Positions 11,956-19,907 of a DNA stretch of 64,000 nucleotides are shown here, piece after piece (position 1 is the stretch's first letter; each line of letters opens with the position of its first letter). The notes under the pieces are model-generated. The model was not told where the DNA came from and did no database searches. It saw only the letters and a list, made by a program, of their open reading frames with translations. The position numbers and the translations under genes were made by a program. Source of the DNA: Salinimicrobium tongyeongense (GTDB taxonomy: Bacteria > Bacteroidota > Bacteroidia > Flavobacteriales > Flavobacteriaceae); contig NZ_CP069620.1 in the NCBI RefSeq assembly GCF_026109735.1, positions 1,984,001-2,048,000 on the forward strand. Reading direction: 5' to 3'.

Positions 11956-12193
11956 TTATTTAAAATTATTGTTCTCTGGGGAAAGATAGGATCGCTTCTC
12001 CGCAACAACCAGGAACCCAGAGCCAGGACTTTATCCAACCAACTGATGGATAAAGGTAATTTTACTTTATTTCAAAAATAGAGTTCCTATATATTCAGAA
12101 CCTGAAAACATCCTTTTATAGCTTTAATCGGGCTGAATATTTGTGATTTCATGAGCTTAGTTCTAGTCTGAATTTTAATCGGACAATACTGAC

Positions 12194-12240
12194 TATAAAC
12201 CTAAAAAAGCAGCTTTTTGAGCTGCTTTTTTAGGTTTATA
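12194..12240. terminator. Bidirectional terminator between HAD gene and gltD
   Basis: A perfect 20-bp inverted repeat (12194-12213 with 12221-12240) carries A and T runs inside its stem, so it can end transcription from either side. One further T-A pair closes the 5-nt loop. It lies exactly between two converging genes, 11 bp from the gltD stop. Confidence 0.88.
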
Positions 12241-12250
12241 GGAATAAATT

Positions 12251-13711
12251 TTATGCTGCGGGCAAATCTCCGGGGCCTTTGGTGGGAAGCTCACTTGCTC
12301 CCATGAGGTATTGGTCTACACTTCTGGCGGCCTCCCGGCCTTCAGAAATTGCCCATACAATGAGCGATTGCCCCCTGCGCATATCCCCGGCTGTGAAAAT
12401 ATTTGGCCTGTTGGTCTGGTAGTTGTTGTCTCCTTTTATGTTGGTTCTTTCGTCTACCTCCAAACCGAGCTTTTCACCCAGTGTTTTTTCGGGTCCGGTA
12501 AAGCCCAGGGCGAGCAGGGCAAGGTCACAGGGCCATTCTTTTTCGCTTCCGGGGATTTCCCTTAGTTGAGGCCTTCCATTCTCTGTGTCTACCCATTCCA
12601 CTTCTACAGTTTTTAAAGCTTTGAGGTTTCCATTGCTGTCTTTTATAAATTCCCTGGTTGAAATGCACCAGTTCCTTTCCACTCCTTCTTCGTGAGAGGA
12701 AGTAGTCTTTAAAGTAAAAGGCCAGTAGGGCCAGGGGCTGGCATCGGTACGGCTGTTTGGAGGCATGGGCATGATCTCAAAATTTGTCACAGATTTTGCT
12801 CCGTGCCTGTTTGAAGTTCCAACACAATCTGAACCTGTGTCTCCCCCTCCAATCACGATCACATGTTTATCGCGGGCATTAAGGGCTTCGGTGGGTTCTG
12901 CCTGCCCGTCTACTACCTTGTTGTTGTGCTTAAGGAAATCCATGGCCTGTACCACACCGGTGGCTTCGGCTCCTGCAATGGGTAAATTTCTGCGTTGGGT
13001 AGCGCCGCCGCAAAGCACAACAGCATCAAATTCGTTGAGGTTTTCTATGTCATAGTTCACCCCAATGTTGGTTTCTGTCTTGAAAATAATGCCCTCTTCT
13101 TCCAGGATCTTCAGCCTGCGGTCTATTACCCATTTTTCCATCTTAAAATCGGGGATTCCGTACCGTAATAGCCCGCCAACTTTTTTATCCCTTTCAAAAA
13201 CGGTTACGAGATGTCCTGCCCTGTTGAGTTGTTGCGCAGCTGCCAGGCCTGCGGGGCCAGAGCCTATCACGGCTACCGTCTTTCCTGTGCGTTCCTGGGG
13301 AGGTGCAGGCTGTATCCATCCTTCTTTAAAAGCGCGTTCGGGAATATATTTTTCCATGAGCTCTATGGCTACGGGGGGTTTGATAATCCCCAAAACACAA
13401 GCCGATTCACAAGGCGCCGGGCAAAGCCTGCCGGTAAATTCAGGGAAATTGTTGGTGGAATGTAAAATTTCTGAAGCCCGTTTCCAGTCGTTGCGGTATA
13501 CTGAGCTGTTGAAGTCGGGGATAAGGTTGCCCACGGGGCAGCCGCTGTGACAAAACGGAATTCCGCAGTCCATACAACGCGCTCCCTGTTCCCGAAGCTC
13601 ATCGTTGGTCATTTCCTGTGTGAACTCTTTGTAGTTCTTCACACGGTCTTGAACGGCAATGGTTTTTTCTTCTTTTCGGTTGTATTCTAAAAATCCTTTT
13701 AACTTACTCAT
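12251..13711 (-). CDS. gltD: Glutamate synthase (NADPH) small subunit
   Basis: A 486-residue flavoprotein that passes electrons from NADPH through FAD and iron-sulphur clusters to GltB for glutamate formation from glutamine and 2-oxoglutarate. The N-terminal cluster-binding region has CMDCGIPFCHSGCPVGN and CPAPCESAC. The FAD-binding motif is VAVIGSGPAGLAAA at about 148, the NADPH motif VIVIGGGDTGSDCVG follows, and the C-terminal FAD motif is FTAGDMRRGQSLIVWAI. The length is typical. It follows gltB with one base between stop and start, so the two form an operon. Confidence 0.96.
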   Translation of the reverse strand: MSKLKGFLEYNRKEEKTIAVQDRVKNYKEFTQEMTNDELREQGARCMDCGIPFCHSGCPVGNLIPDFNSSVYRNDWKRASEILHSTNNFPEFTGRLCPAPCESACVLGIIKPPVAIELMEKYIPERAFKEGWIQPAPPQERTGKTVAVIGSGPAGLAAAQQLNRAGHLVTVFERDKKVGGLLRYGIPDFKMEKWVIDRRLKILEEEGIIFKTETNIGVNYDIENLNEFDAVVLCGGATQRRNLPIAGAEATGVVQAMDFLKHNNKVVDGQAEPTEALNARDKHVIVIGGGDTGSDCVGTSNRHGAKSVTNFEIMPMPPNSRTDASPWPYWPFTLKTTSSHEEGVERNWCISTREFIKDSNGNLKALKTVEVEWVDTENGRPQLREIPGSEKEWPCDLALLALGFTGPEKTLGEKLGLEVDERTNIKGDNNYQTNRPNIFTAGDMRRGQSLIVWAISEGREAARSVDQYLMGASELPTKGPGDLPAA

Positions 13712-13712
13712 T

Positions 13713-16700
13713 TCAGGCTGTTTTTAATTCCATCTGGGCGTTTCTCATTTTTTCCTCTTCCAAAAGCTTTAGTGCTTTTTTATACTCTACCGGCATAACT
13801 TTTATAAAGCCTGCAGCAGCAGTTTCCCAGGTATTTAGTATTTCTTTTGCGACCTCACTTTCAGTATAATTGTAGTGATTTTGAACAAGCGTCTTTAATT
13901 CCTGCAGGTCATTTTCTGAAGGTTTTTCAAGGTCGATCATTTCCATATTGAAGTTGTGGCTGTCAACCTTGTTTTCCGGATCGTAGATATAGGCTACCCC
14001 GCCGCTCATCCCGGCAGCAAAGTTCCTTCCTATGTTGCCCAGTATAACCGCCACGCCGCCGGTCATATATTCGCAGCCATGATCGCCAATTCCTTCAATC
14101 ACGGCCCTGGCACCCGAATTGCGAACGCAGAAGCGTTCCCCGCCAATTCCGTTGATGTAAGCCTCGCCGTTTGTGGCGCCATAAAGTGCAACATTTCCAA
14201 TAATGACATTTTCATTAGATTTAAAGCTGGCCCTGGAAGGTTTTTTTACTGAAAGCGTGGCACCACTAAGGCCTTTTCCGAAGTAATCGTTTGTGTTGCC
14301 TTCTACGTTAAGGGTGAGGCCTTTGGTGGCAAATGCCCCAAAACTCTGCCCCGCAGCTCCTGTAAAATTAAGGCTGAGGGTGTTTTTGGGTAATCCTTTT
14401 GCACCGTGAATTTTGGAGATCTCATTGCTGATAATGGCTCCCGTGGTTCTGTTGATGTTCGTGATGGGAAAATCGAGCCTCATTTTTTCTTTCCGGTAAA
14501 TAGCCGGATGCGCCTGTCTTAAGATCTCGAAGTCGAGCACATCGTCAAGGCGGTGGTCCTGTTTCTTGCAGTTGTATAAACACATGCTTTCATCAACAGC
14601 AGGTTTGTACAGGATGTTTGAAAGGTCAATTCCCTGGGCTTTATAGTGCTCTATGGCCTTGTTCATGTCTAGCTTCTGGCTTTGGCCTACCATCTCGTTT
14701 ATGGTCCTAAAACCAAGATCGGCCATGATTTGGCGTAGCTCCTGTGCCACAAAATACATGAAGTTGATCACGTGTTCGGGGGTGCCTTTAAAGTTCTTTC
14801 TGAGTTCCGGGTCCTGGGTTGCGATCCCAACGGGGCAGGTATTAAGGTGGCAGGCGCGCATCATGATGCAACCCGAGGCTACGAGCGGGGCTGTTGAAAA
14901 CCCGAATTCTTCGGCGCCCAATAGACAGGCTATGGCTACATCTCTGCCGGTTTTAAGCTGGCCGTCACACTCCACCACTATCCGGCTTCGCAGGTCGTTG
15001 AGCAGCAGGGTTTGCTGCACCTCGGCAATACCCAGTTCCCAGGGCAGGCCGGCATGTCTCAGCGAGGTGAGTGGCGCCGCCCCTGTGCCGCCGTCATATC
15101 CAGAAATTAGCACTACATCGGCTTTGGCCTTTGCTACCCCGGCAGCAATGGTGCCTACGCCCACTTTTGAGACGAGCTTCACATTGATGCGGGCTTCCCG
15201 GTTTGCATTTTTGAGGTCGAAGATGAGCTGGGCCAAATCTTCAATAGAATAAATATCGTGGTGAGGCGGAGGCGAAATAAGGCCCACGTAAGGCGTGGAA
15301 TTCCGGGTTTTTGCGATCTCCGGATTTACCTTTGGGCCCGGTAAGTGTCCGCCTTCACCGGGTTTTGCGCCCTGCGCCATCTTGATCTGGATTTCCTGCG
15401 CGTTGGTGAGGTAATTGATGGAAACTCCAAACCTTCCTGAAGCTACCTGCTTTATAGCCGAATTTCTCCAGTCTCCATCGGGGCTCTTGTGAAACCTGTT
15501 TTCATCTTCGCCTCCCTCGCCCGAATTGCTTTTTCCTTTCATCCGGTTCATGGCAATAGATAAATTCTCATGGGCTTCTTTGCTTATAGAACCAAAAGAC
15601 ATTGCGCCGGTTTTAAACCTTTTTACGATCTCTGTCCAGGGTTCTACTTCTTCAATGGGTACAGGGTTAAGGTCTTTGAACCTGAACATTCCGCGGATGG
15701 TCATGAGGTTTTTGGTTTGCTCATTCACCATTTTTGAATATTCCTTGTAGCTTTTCGGATTATTCTGCTTTACTGCCTGTTGAAGTTTTGCAACAGTGGC
15801 CGGGTTGAACATGTGTCTTTCCCCATTTCTTCGCCACCGGTAATCGCCGCCTATTTCCAGGTCCATAGCTGAAGGAACAGCCTTCAGATTAAAAGCCTTT
15901 CTATATCGCTTCTGAATTTCTTTTTCCACTTCGTACAAACCTATTCCCTCAATGCGGGTAGGGGTGTTGCAGAAGTATTTGTTGACAAACTTTTTATTGA
16001 GCCCCAATATCTCGAAGATCTGGGCGCCACGATAAGAATGCAGGGTAGAGATGCCAATCTTGTTCATGATCTTAACAATGCCCTTGCCCACGGCGGTATT
16101 AAAATTCTGAACGGCAAGTTCGGGGTCTTTTACTTCCAGTTCATCCTTTTCTACCAGGTCATAAATAATCTCGTTGACCATAAACGGGTTGATCGCGCTG
16201 GCACCATAGCCAAACAACAGGGCAAAATGATGGGGTTCCCGGGGTTCGGCCGATTCGATGACGATCTCAAAAGACGATCTTTTGTTGTGCCTTTTCACGC
16301 TGTGATGCACATAAGAACAGGCCAGTAACGACGGGATGGGAGCTAAGGCAGCATCTGTATTTCTGTCAGATAGTATAATGATATTGCAGCCATTATCAAC
16401 TGCTGCTGTGATCTCTGTGATCATTTCATCAAGTCGCTCTTCCATGCCGTTGAGGCCCTTGTCGGCTTCATAAAGCATGGGGATAGACGCGGCCTTAAAT
16501 CCGGGGGTGTCAATGTATTTGATCTTGTCGAGGTCTTCATTGGAGATCACCGGATTCTGGATGCGGAGTTTTTTAGCATGCTGGGGGATTATCTCGAATA
16601 AGTTCCTGTCCTCACCCAGAGAAAGGCTGATGTCTGTCACGATCTCTTCCCTGATCCCGTCCAGCGGCGGATTGGTCACCTGGGCAAATAGCTGTTTAAA

Positions 16701-18236
16701 GTAATTGAACAGCAGCTGGGGCTTGTCTGAAAGTACCGCCAGCGGTGTGTCTGAGCCCATAGAGCCAATGGCCTCTTTTGAGGTATTTGCCATGGGGGCA
16801 ATGATGCTGTTAATATCTTCAAGAGTGTATCCAAAAAGCTTTTGCCTGGTCTTAAAATCGGTTTTTTCTACAGGAGTTTTATTTCCGGTGTAGGGAACAT
16901 TTGATAAGGGCAGTAAATTTTCTTCCAGCCACTTTTTATACGGCCTTTCGGCTACGATCTTGCTTTTTACTTCTTCATCTTCAATGATCCTGCCTTCATT
17001 CATATCTACCAGGAACATTCTTCCCGGCTCAAGCCGGCCGTGCCTTTCCACATTTTCAGGGGCTATTTCTATCACCCCGGTTTCTGAAGCCATCACCACA
17101 TAACCATCTTTGGTCACGGTGTAACGTGAGGGCCGCAACCCATTCCTGTCCAGCAGGGCCCCAATATAATTTCCATCGGTAAATGGAATGGAAGCAGGGC
17201 CGTCCCAGGGTTCCATGATGCACGAATTGTACTCGTAAAATGCCTTTTTATCGGCGCTCATTACCGGGTTCTTCTCCCAGGCTTCAGGCACCATCATCAT
17301 AATGGCTTCGGGCAGAGAGCGGCCGGTGTGTAACAGCAACTCCAGCACAGTATCCATAGAGGCAGAATCAGATTTTCCTTCCGCAGTAACAGGAAGGATC
17401 TCCTTTACATACTCGCCTAAAAGGTCACTTTTAAAGAGCTCTTCCCGGTCTTTCATCCGGCTTAGGTTTCCGCGCAGGGTATTGATCTCCCCGTTGTGGC
17501 ACATGTACCTGAAAGGTTGTGCAAGTTCCCAGCTGGGAAAGGTGTTGGTGGAAAAACGCTGGTGCACGAGAGCCAGTTTTGTCACCAGCTCGGGGTCATT
17601 TAAATCGGTATAATAAATATTGATGTCTTCGGGCATAAGCAGCCCTTTGTAAATAATCGTGGTGGTAGAAAGGCTGGGCACATAGAAATGGAAAGAATCT
17701 GAAAGCGAAGATTCTTCTACTTTGTGCTCGGCTATCTTTCGGGCGGTGAAAAGGCGGGCGTTGAACTCTCTTTCTGAAATATCCCCGGCCTTCCCGATAA
17801 ATATTTGCTGCACATTGGGCTCGCTAAGCGCAGCAACACTTCCAAGGCAGGATTTGTCTACCGGAACTTCCCGCCAGCCCAGAATTTGTAAATGCTGCCG
17901 GTTAATCTCTTTTTCAAAGATTTCCTGCACGATTTTTCGCTGGTTTGCAGCCGGTGGTAAAAAAACCATTCCCACGGCATATTCCTTTGGCTCCGGAATT
18001 TCAAAATCACACACTTTTTTGAAGTAAGCATGCGGAATTTCAATTAAAATTCCCGCGCCGTCTCCCGTTCTTCCATCTGCGCTAACGGCACCGCGATGTT
18101 CCAGCCGCACCAGGATGTCTAGGGCTTTGTGGATTATATCATTGGTCCTTTTGCCTTCAAGGTTACAAATAAAACCTGCGCCACAATTGTCGTGTTCAAA
18201 TTCGGGGGAGTAGAGTCCCTGTTGCTTCATTCTCAT
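13713..18236 (-). CDS. gltB: Glutamate synthase large subunit
   Basis: A 1507-residue ferredoxin/NADPH-type glutamate synthase alpha chain. The class II amidotransferase domain starts at a Cys (C18 in HDNCGAGF), which becomes the N-terminal nucleophile after propeptide removal. The central and FMN-binding TIM-barrel domains follow (GEGGEDENRF, KPGEGGHLPG). The 3Fe-4S loop is CIMMRACHLNTCPVGIA, and the C-terminal beta-helix has repeated glycine motifs. AAGGAG lies 6 bp before the ATG at 18236, which supports this start over the internal Met two codons later. It makes glutamate by ammonia channelling and is cotranscribed with gltD. Confidence 0.96.
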   Translation of the reverse strand: MRMKQQGLYSPEFEHDNCGAGFICNLEGKRTNDIIHKALDILVRLEHRGAVSADGRTGDGAGILIEIPHAYFKKVCDFEIPEPKEYAVGMVFLPPAANQRKIVQEIFEKEINRQHLQILGWREVPVDKSCLGSVAALSEPNVQQIFIGKAGDISEREFNARLFTARKIAEHKVEESSLSDSFHFYVPSLSTTTIIYKGLLMPEDINIYYTDLNDPELVTKLALVHQRFSTNTFPSWELAQPFRYMCHNGEINTLRGNLSRMKDREELFKSDLLGEYVKEILPVTAEGKSDSASMDTVLELLLHTGRSLPEAIMMMVPEAWEKNPVMSADKKAFYEYNSCIMEPWDGPASIPFTDGNYIGALLDRNGLRPSRYTVTKDGYVVMASETGVIEIAPENVERHGRLEPGRMFLVDMNEGRIIEDEEVKSKIVAERPYKKWLEENLLPLSNVPYTGNKTPVEKTDFKTRQKLFGYTLEDINSIIAPMANTSKEAIGSMGSDTPLAVLSDKPQLLFNYFKQLFAQVTNPPLDGIREEIVTDISLSLGEDRNLFEIIPQHAKKLRIQNPVISNEDLDKIKYIDTPGFKAASIPMLYEADKGLNGMEERLDEMITEITAAVDNGCNIIILSDRNTDAALAPIPSLLACSYVHHSVKRHNKRSSFEIVIESAEPREPHHFALLFGYGASAINPFMVNEIIYDLVEKDELEVKDPELAVQNFNTAVGKGIVKIMNKIGISTLHSYRGAQIFEILGLNKKFVNKYFCNTPTRIEGIGLYEVEKEIQKRYRKAFNLKAVPSAMDLEIGGDYRWRRNGERHMFNPATVAKLQQAVKQNNPKSYKEYSKMVNEQTKNLMTIRGMFRFKDLNPVPIEEVEPWTEIVKRFKTGAMSFGSISKEAHENLSIAMNRMKGKSNSGEGGEDENRFHKSPDGDWRNSAIKQVASGRFGVSINYLTNAQEIQIKMAQGAKPGEGGHLPGPKVNPEIAKTRNSTPYVGLISPPPHHDIYSIEDLAQLIFDLKNANREARINVKLVSKVGVGTIAAGVAKAKADVVLISGYDGGTGAAPLTSLRHAGLPWELGIAEVQQTLLLNDLRSRIVVECDGQLKTGRDVAIACLLGAEEFGFSTAPLVASGCIMMRACHLNTCPVGIATQDPELRKNFKGTPEHVINFMYFVAQELRQIMADLGFRTINEMVGQSQKLDMNKAIEHYKAQGIDLSNILYKPAVDESMCLYNCKKQDHRLDDVLDFEILRQAHPAIYRKEKMRLDFPITNINRTTGAIISNEISKIHGAKGLPKNTLSLNFTGAAGQSFGAFATKGLTLNVEGNTNDYFGKGLSGATLSVKKPSRASFKSNENVIIGNVALYGATNGEAYINGIGGERFCVRNSGARAVIEGIGDHGCEYMTGGVAVILGNIGRNFAAGMSGGVAYIYDPENKVDSHNFNMEMIDLEKPSENDLQELKTLVQNHYNYTESEVAKEILNTWETAAAGFIKVMPVEYKKALKLLEEEKMRNAQMELKTA

Positions 18237-18432
18237 ATAAATCTCCTTGGAAAAATTACTGAATATTCAGCAAAATAGCCATTTCTGTAATTATAGCATA
18301 ACAAAAATTCAGTTTTAATACATTAAATATTGACTTATGAAAATAATATGTTTAAAATGATAAATTGAGAATAAGAAGCTTTTATATTGAGAATCATGCA
18401 ATTCAAAAAAAATCAGGGAATTTTTCTGCGGA

Positions 18433-18450
18433 AGCTTTACATGTAAAGCT
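18433..18450. repeat. 18-bp perfect palindrome upstream of gltB
   Basis: AGCTTTACATGTAAAGCT is perfectly palindromic and lies about 200 bp upstream of the gltB start in the gap 18237-18758. It is preceded by TTTTTCTGCGGA, which recurs at 34984-34995 beside a dispersed palindrome copy. It could be an operator for gltB or part of a repeat module. Confidence 0.45.
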
Positions 18451-18510
18451 GAAGTAAATGTCGTTAAACCGGAAGTAAAATCAATAATAATGCTGGTTTA
18501 AAGGGGATTC

Positions 18511-18525
18511 AAAAATGGCATTTTT
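18511..18525. repeat. Dispersed palindrome copy D
   Basis: AAAAATGGCATTTTT, preceded by TC and followed by GACAGGTAATTTCTTCGGAA, the extended form also seen at 26128 and 34951. Confidence 0.7.
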
Positions 18526-18623
18526 GACAGGTAATTTCTTCGGAAAAGCGAATCTGACAAATGTCATGGTTTTATGCCCCTGTTTTTCCGACTTTCCATC
18601 TTCCCCGGCAATCCAGCGTTCTA

Positions 18624-18713
18624 ATGGAATATAAAATCTACATAGCAGGAGGGATTTTGACAATTCTGGTGGCGGCCCTGTACTGGATCTTCATCAACAG
18701 GAACAGTAAATAG
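18624..18713 (+). CDS. Possible small single-helix membrane protein
   Basis: This 29-residue ORF starts MEYKIYIAGG, continues with a hydrophobic helix ILTILVAALYWIF and ends in a polar, basic tail (INRNSK). That is the layout of a small membrane protein. No clear ribosome-binding site precedes it. It stands alone in the gap between gltB and the AraC gene. It may be chance. Confidence 0.35.
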   Translation: MEYKIYIAGGILTILVAALYWIFINRNSK

Positions 18714-18758
18714 CCTGTAGATGCCGGCTTTTAGTTGCTCAAAGCAAAAACTGCAGGT

Positions 18759-19745
18759 TTAATTGAGGGAGCTGGGCAAAAAGCCGTAGTATTTTTTAAA
18801 AGCCACCGTAAAGTGCTGCGGATTCTTATACCCAACTTCATAAGAAGCTTCAGAAACCGATAATTTTTCGTGCGTAATAAGATCTTTGGCCTTTTCCATG
18901 CGCAACCCGGTGATGTATTTAAAGATAGTGGTAGAATGCACTTTTTTGAAACACTGCTTAAGTTTGGAAGTGTTGAGGCCGGCAATGGGTGCGAGCTCGG
19001 TAATGGTGAGGTTTTTGCTGAAGTTCTTCCTAATGTGCTCCTCCACTCTTACAATGCCTGCATACTCCTTTTTGGGGATGGGGTGCTTCTCCAAAATGGC
19101 ATTTTTGGGGTCGTTGTCTACCAGGAAATTCAGCAAGAGAGCAGTAATTCGGGCTTCCAGGTAGATCTTTTTGATGTGGCCGCAATAACGGCAACTCATA
19201 ATTTCCTTGATGTGCTGCTGTAATTCTGTGGGAATATACCTGCTTTCTTCCCATAACAGGAATGGGCGGTTCTTCTTTATTCCCTTCTTTAATGACGATA
19301 GGCCTTTATAATCTGGCCCCATGATCTTCCGAAGCAATTCTTCAGTAAAAAGCACTTCCAGGGTTTTTCTTGAAGAAGATGCAAACTTTAAACAACCCTC
19401 GGGTTTTGGCAGATAAAAAATATTGAAATGCCCTGAGGGTATAGAAATTACCGGGGCCAAAGGATCTGTAGGGATATAATTGTAGTCGCCCTCCAGTTCA
19501 AAATGCAGCTTGAATAAAGCTGAATTTCCCGAAAAATTTATTGAATAGCCCGCCGGGGATTTAAGTTCCTGCGTGATAATACAAAAGTGATCCAGGTGCA
19601 GCTCCTGCAGGCTTCCCTTTACAACTTCCTTGTCAATAATAAAGGTTTCCTCGCTAAAGGCATCGGCACAAAAATCTTTGCTGAAAGTTCTAACTACAGC
19701 ATTATCTTCAAAAAAAGAACTTTCTAACCTGAATTTCATGTTCAA
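18759..19745 (-). CDS. AraC family transcriptional regulator
   Basis: A 328-residue regulator. Residues 1-220 are a ligand- or effector-sensing region without a recognised cupin signature, and the C-terminal 100 residues form the two helix-turn-helix AraC domain (NLTITELAPIAGLNTSKLKQ, then SVSEASYEVGYKNPQHFTVA). The layout is like that of PchR-type regulators that sense ferric siderophores. It is divergent from the TonB receptor operon 163 bp away and is its probable regulator. A copy of the dispersed palindrome lies inside the coding region at 19092-19107. Confidence 0.88.
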   Translation of the reverse strand: MNMKFRLESSFFEDNAVVRTFSKDFCADAFSEETFIIDKEVVKGSLQELHLDHFCIITQELKSPAGYSINFSGNSALFKLHFELEGDYNYIPTDPLAPVISIPSGHFNIFYLPKPEGCLKFASSSRKTLEVLFTEELLRKIMGPDYKGLSSLKKGIKKNRPFLLWEESRYIPTELQQHIKEIMSCRYCGHIKKIYLEARITALLLNFLVDNDPKNAILEKHPIPKKEYAGIVRVEEHIRKNFSKNLTITELAPIAGLNTSKLKQCFKKVHSTTIFKYITGLRMEKAKDLITHEKLSVSEASYEVGYKNPQHFTVAFKKYYGFLPSSLN

Positions 19746-19787
19746 AATCGCCTGACTTCCTTTTAAATAACATCACTAAAGGGTGGG

Positions 19788-19841
19788 GTTGGGTATATTA
19801 TTCTTTTCACGTAAGTAAAAATTCCTTTTGCGTTACCCAAC
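19788..19841. promoter_or_regulatory. Inverted repeat between araC-type gene and TonB operon
   Basis: GTTGGGTA (19788-19795) and TACCCAAC (19834-19841) are an exact 8-bp inverted repeat 38 bp apart. TACTTTTG at 19858-19865 fits a -7 element for the TonB receptor gene. The repeat lies just upstream of it, so it is a candidate operator for the adjacent AraC protein. Confidence 0.45.
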
Positions 19842-19907
19842 GGCAAGCCTCTCCCTTTACTTTTGCCAAAGGTAATTATTTTTATTAAATCTAAATAAGG
19901 TCAGTTT

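Noticed and set aside
13956-18027. Plus-strand open frames up to 199 codons opposite gltB
   Set aside because: The minus strand encodes an intact glutamate synthase with all motifs; the others are antisense shadows.
18481-18663. 60-codon minus-strand ORF upstream of the AraC-type gene
   Set aside because: It spans a dispersed palindrome copy, has poor composition, and overlaps a more protein-like plus-strand small ORF.
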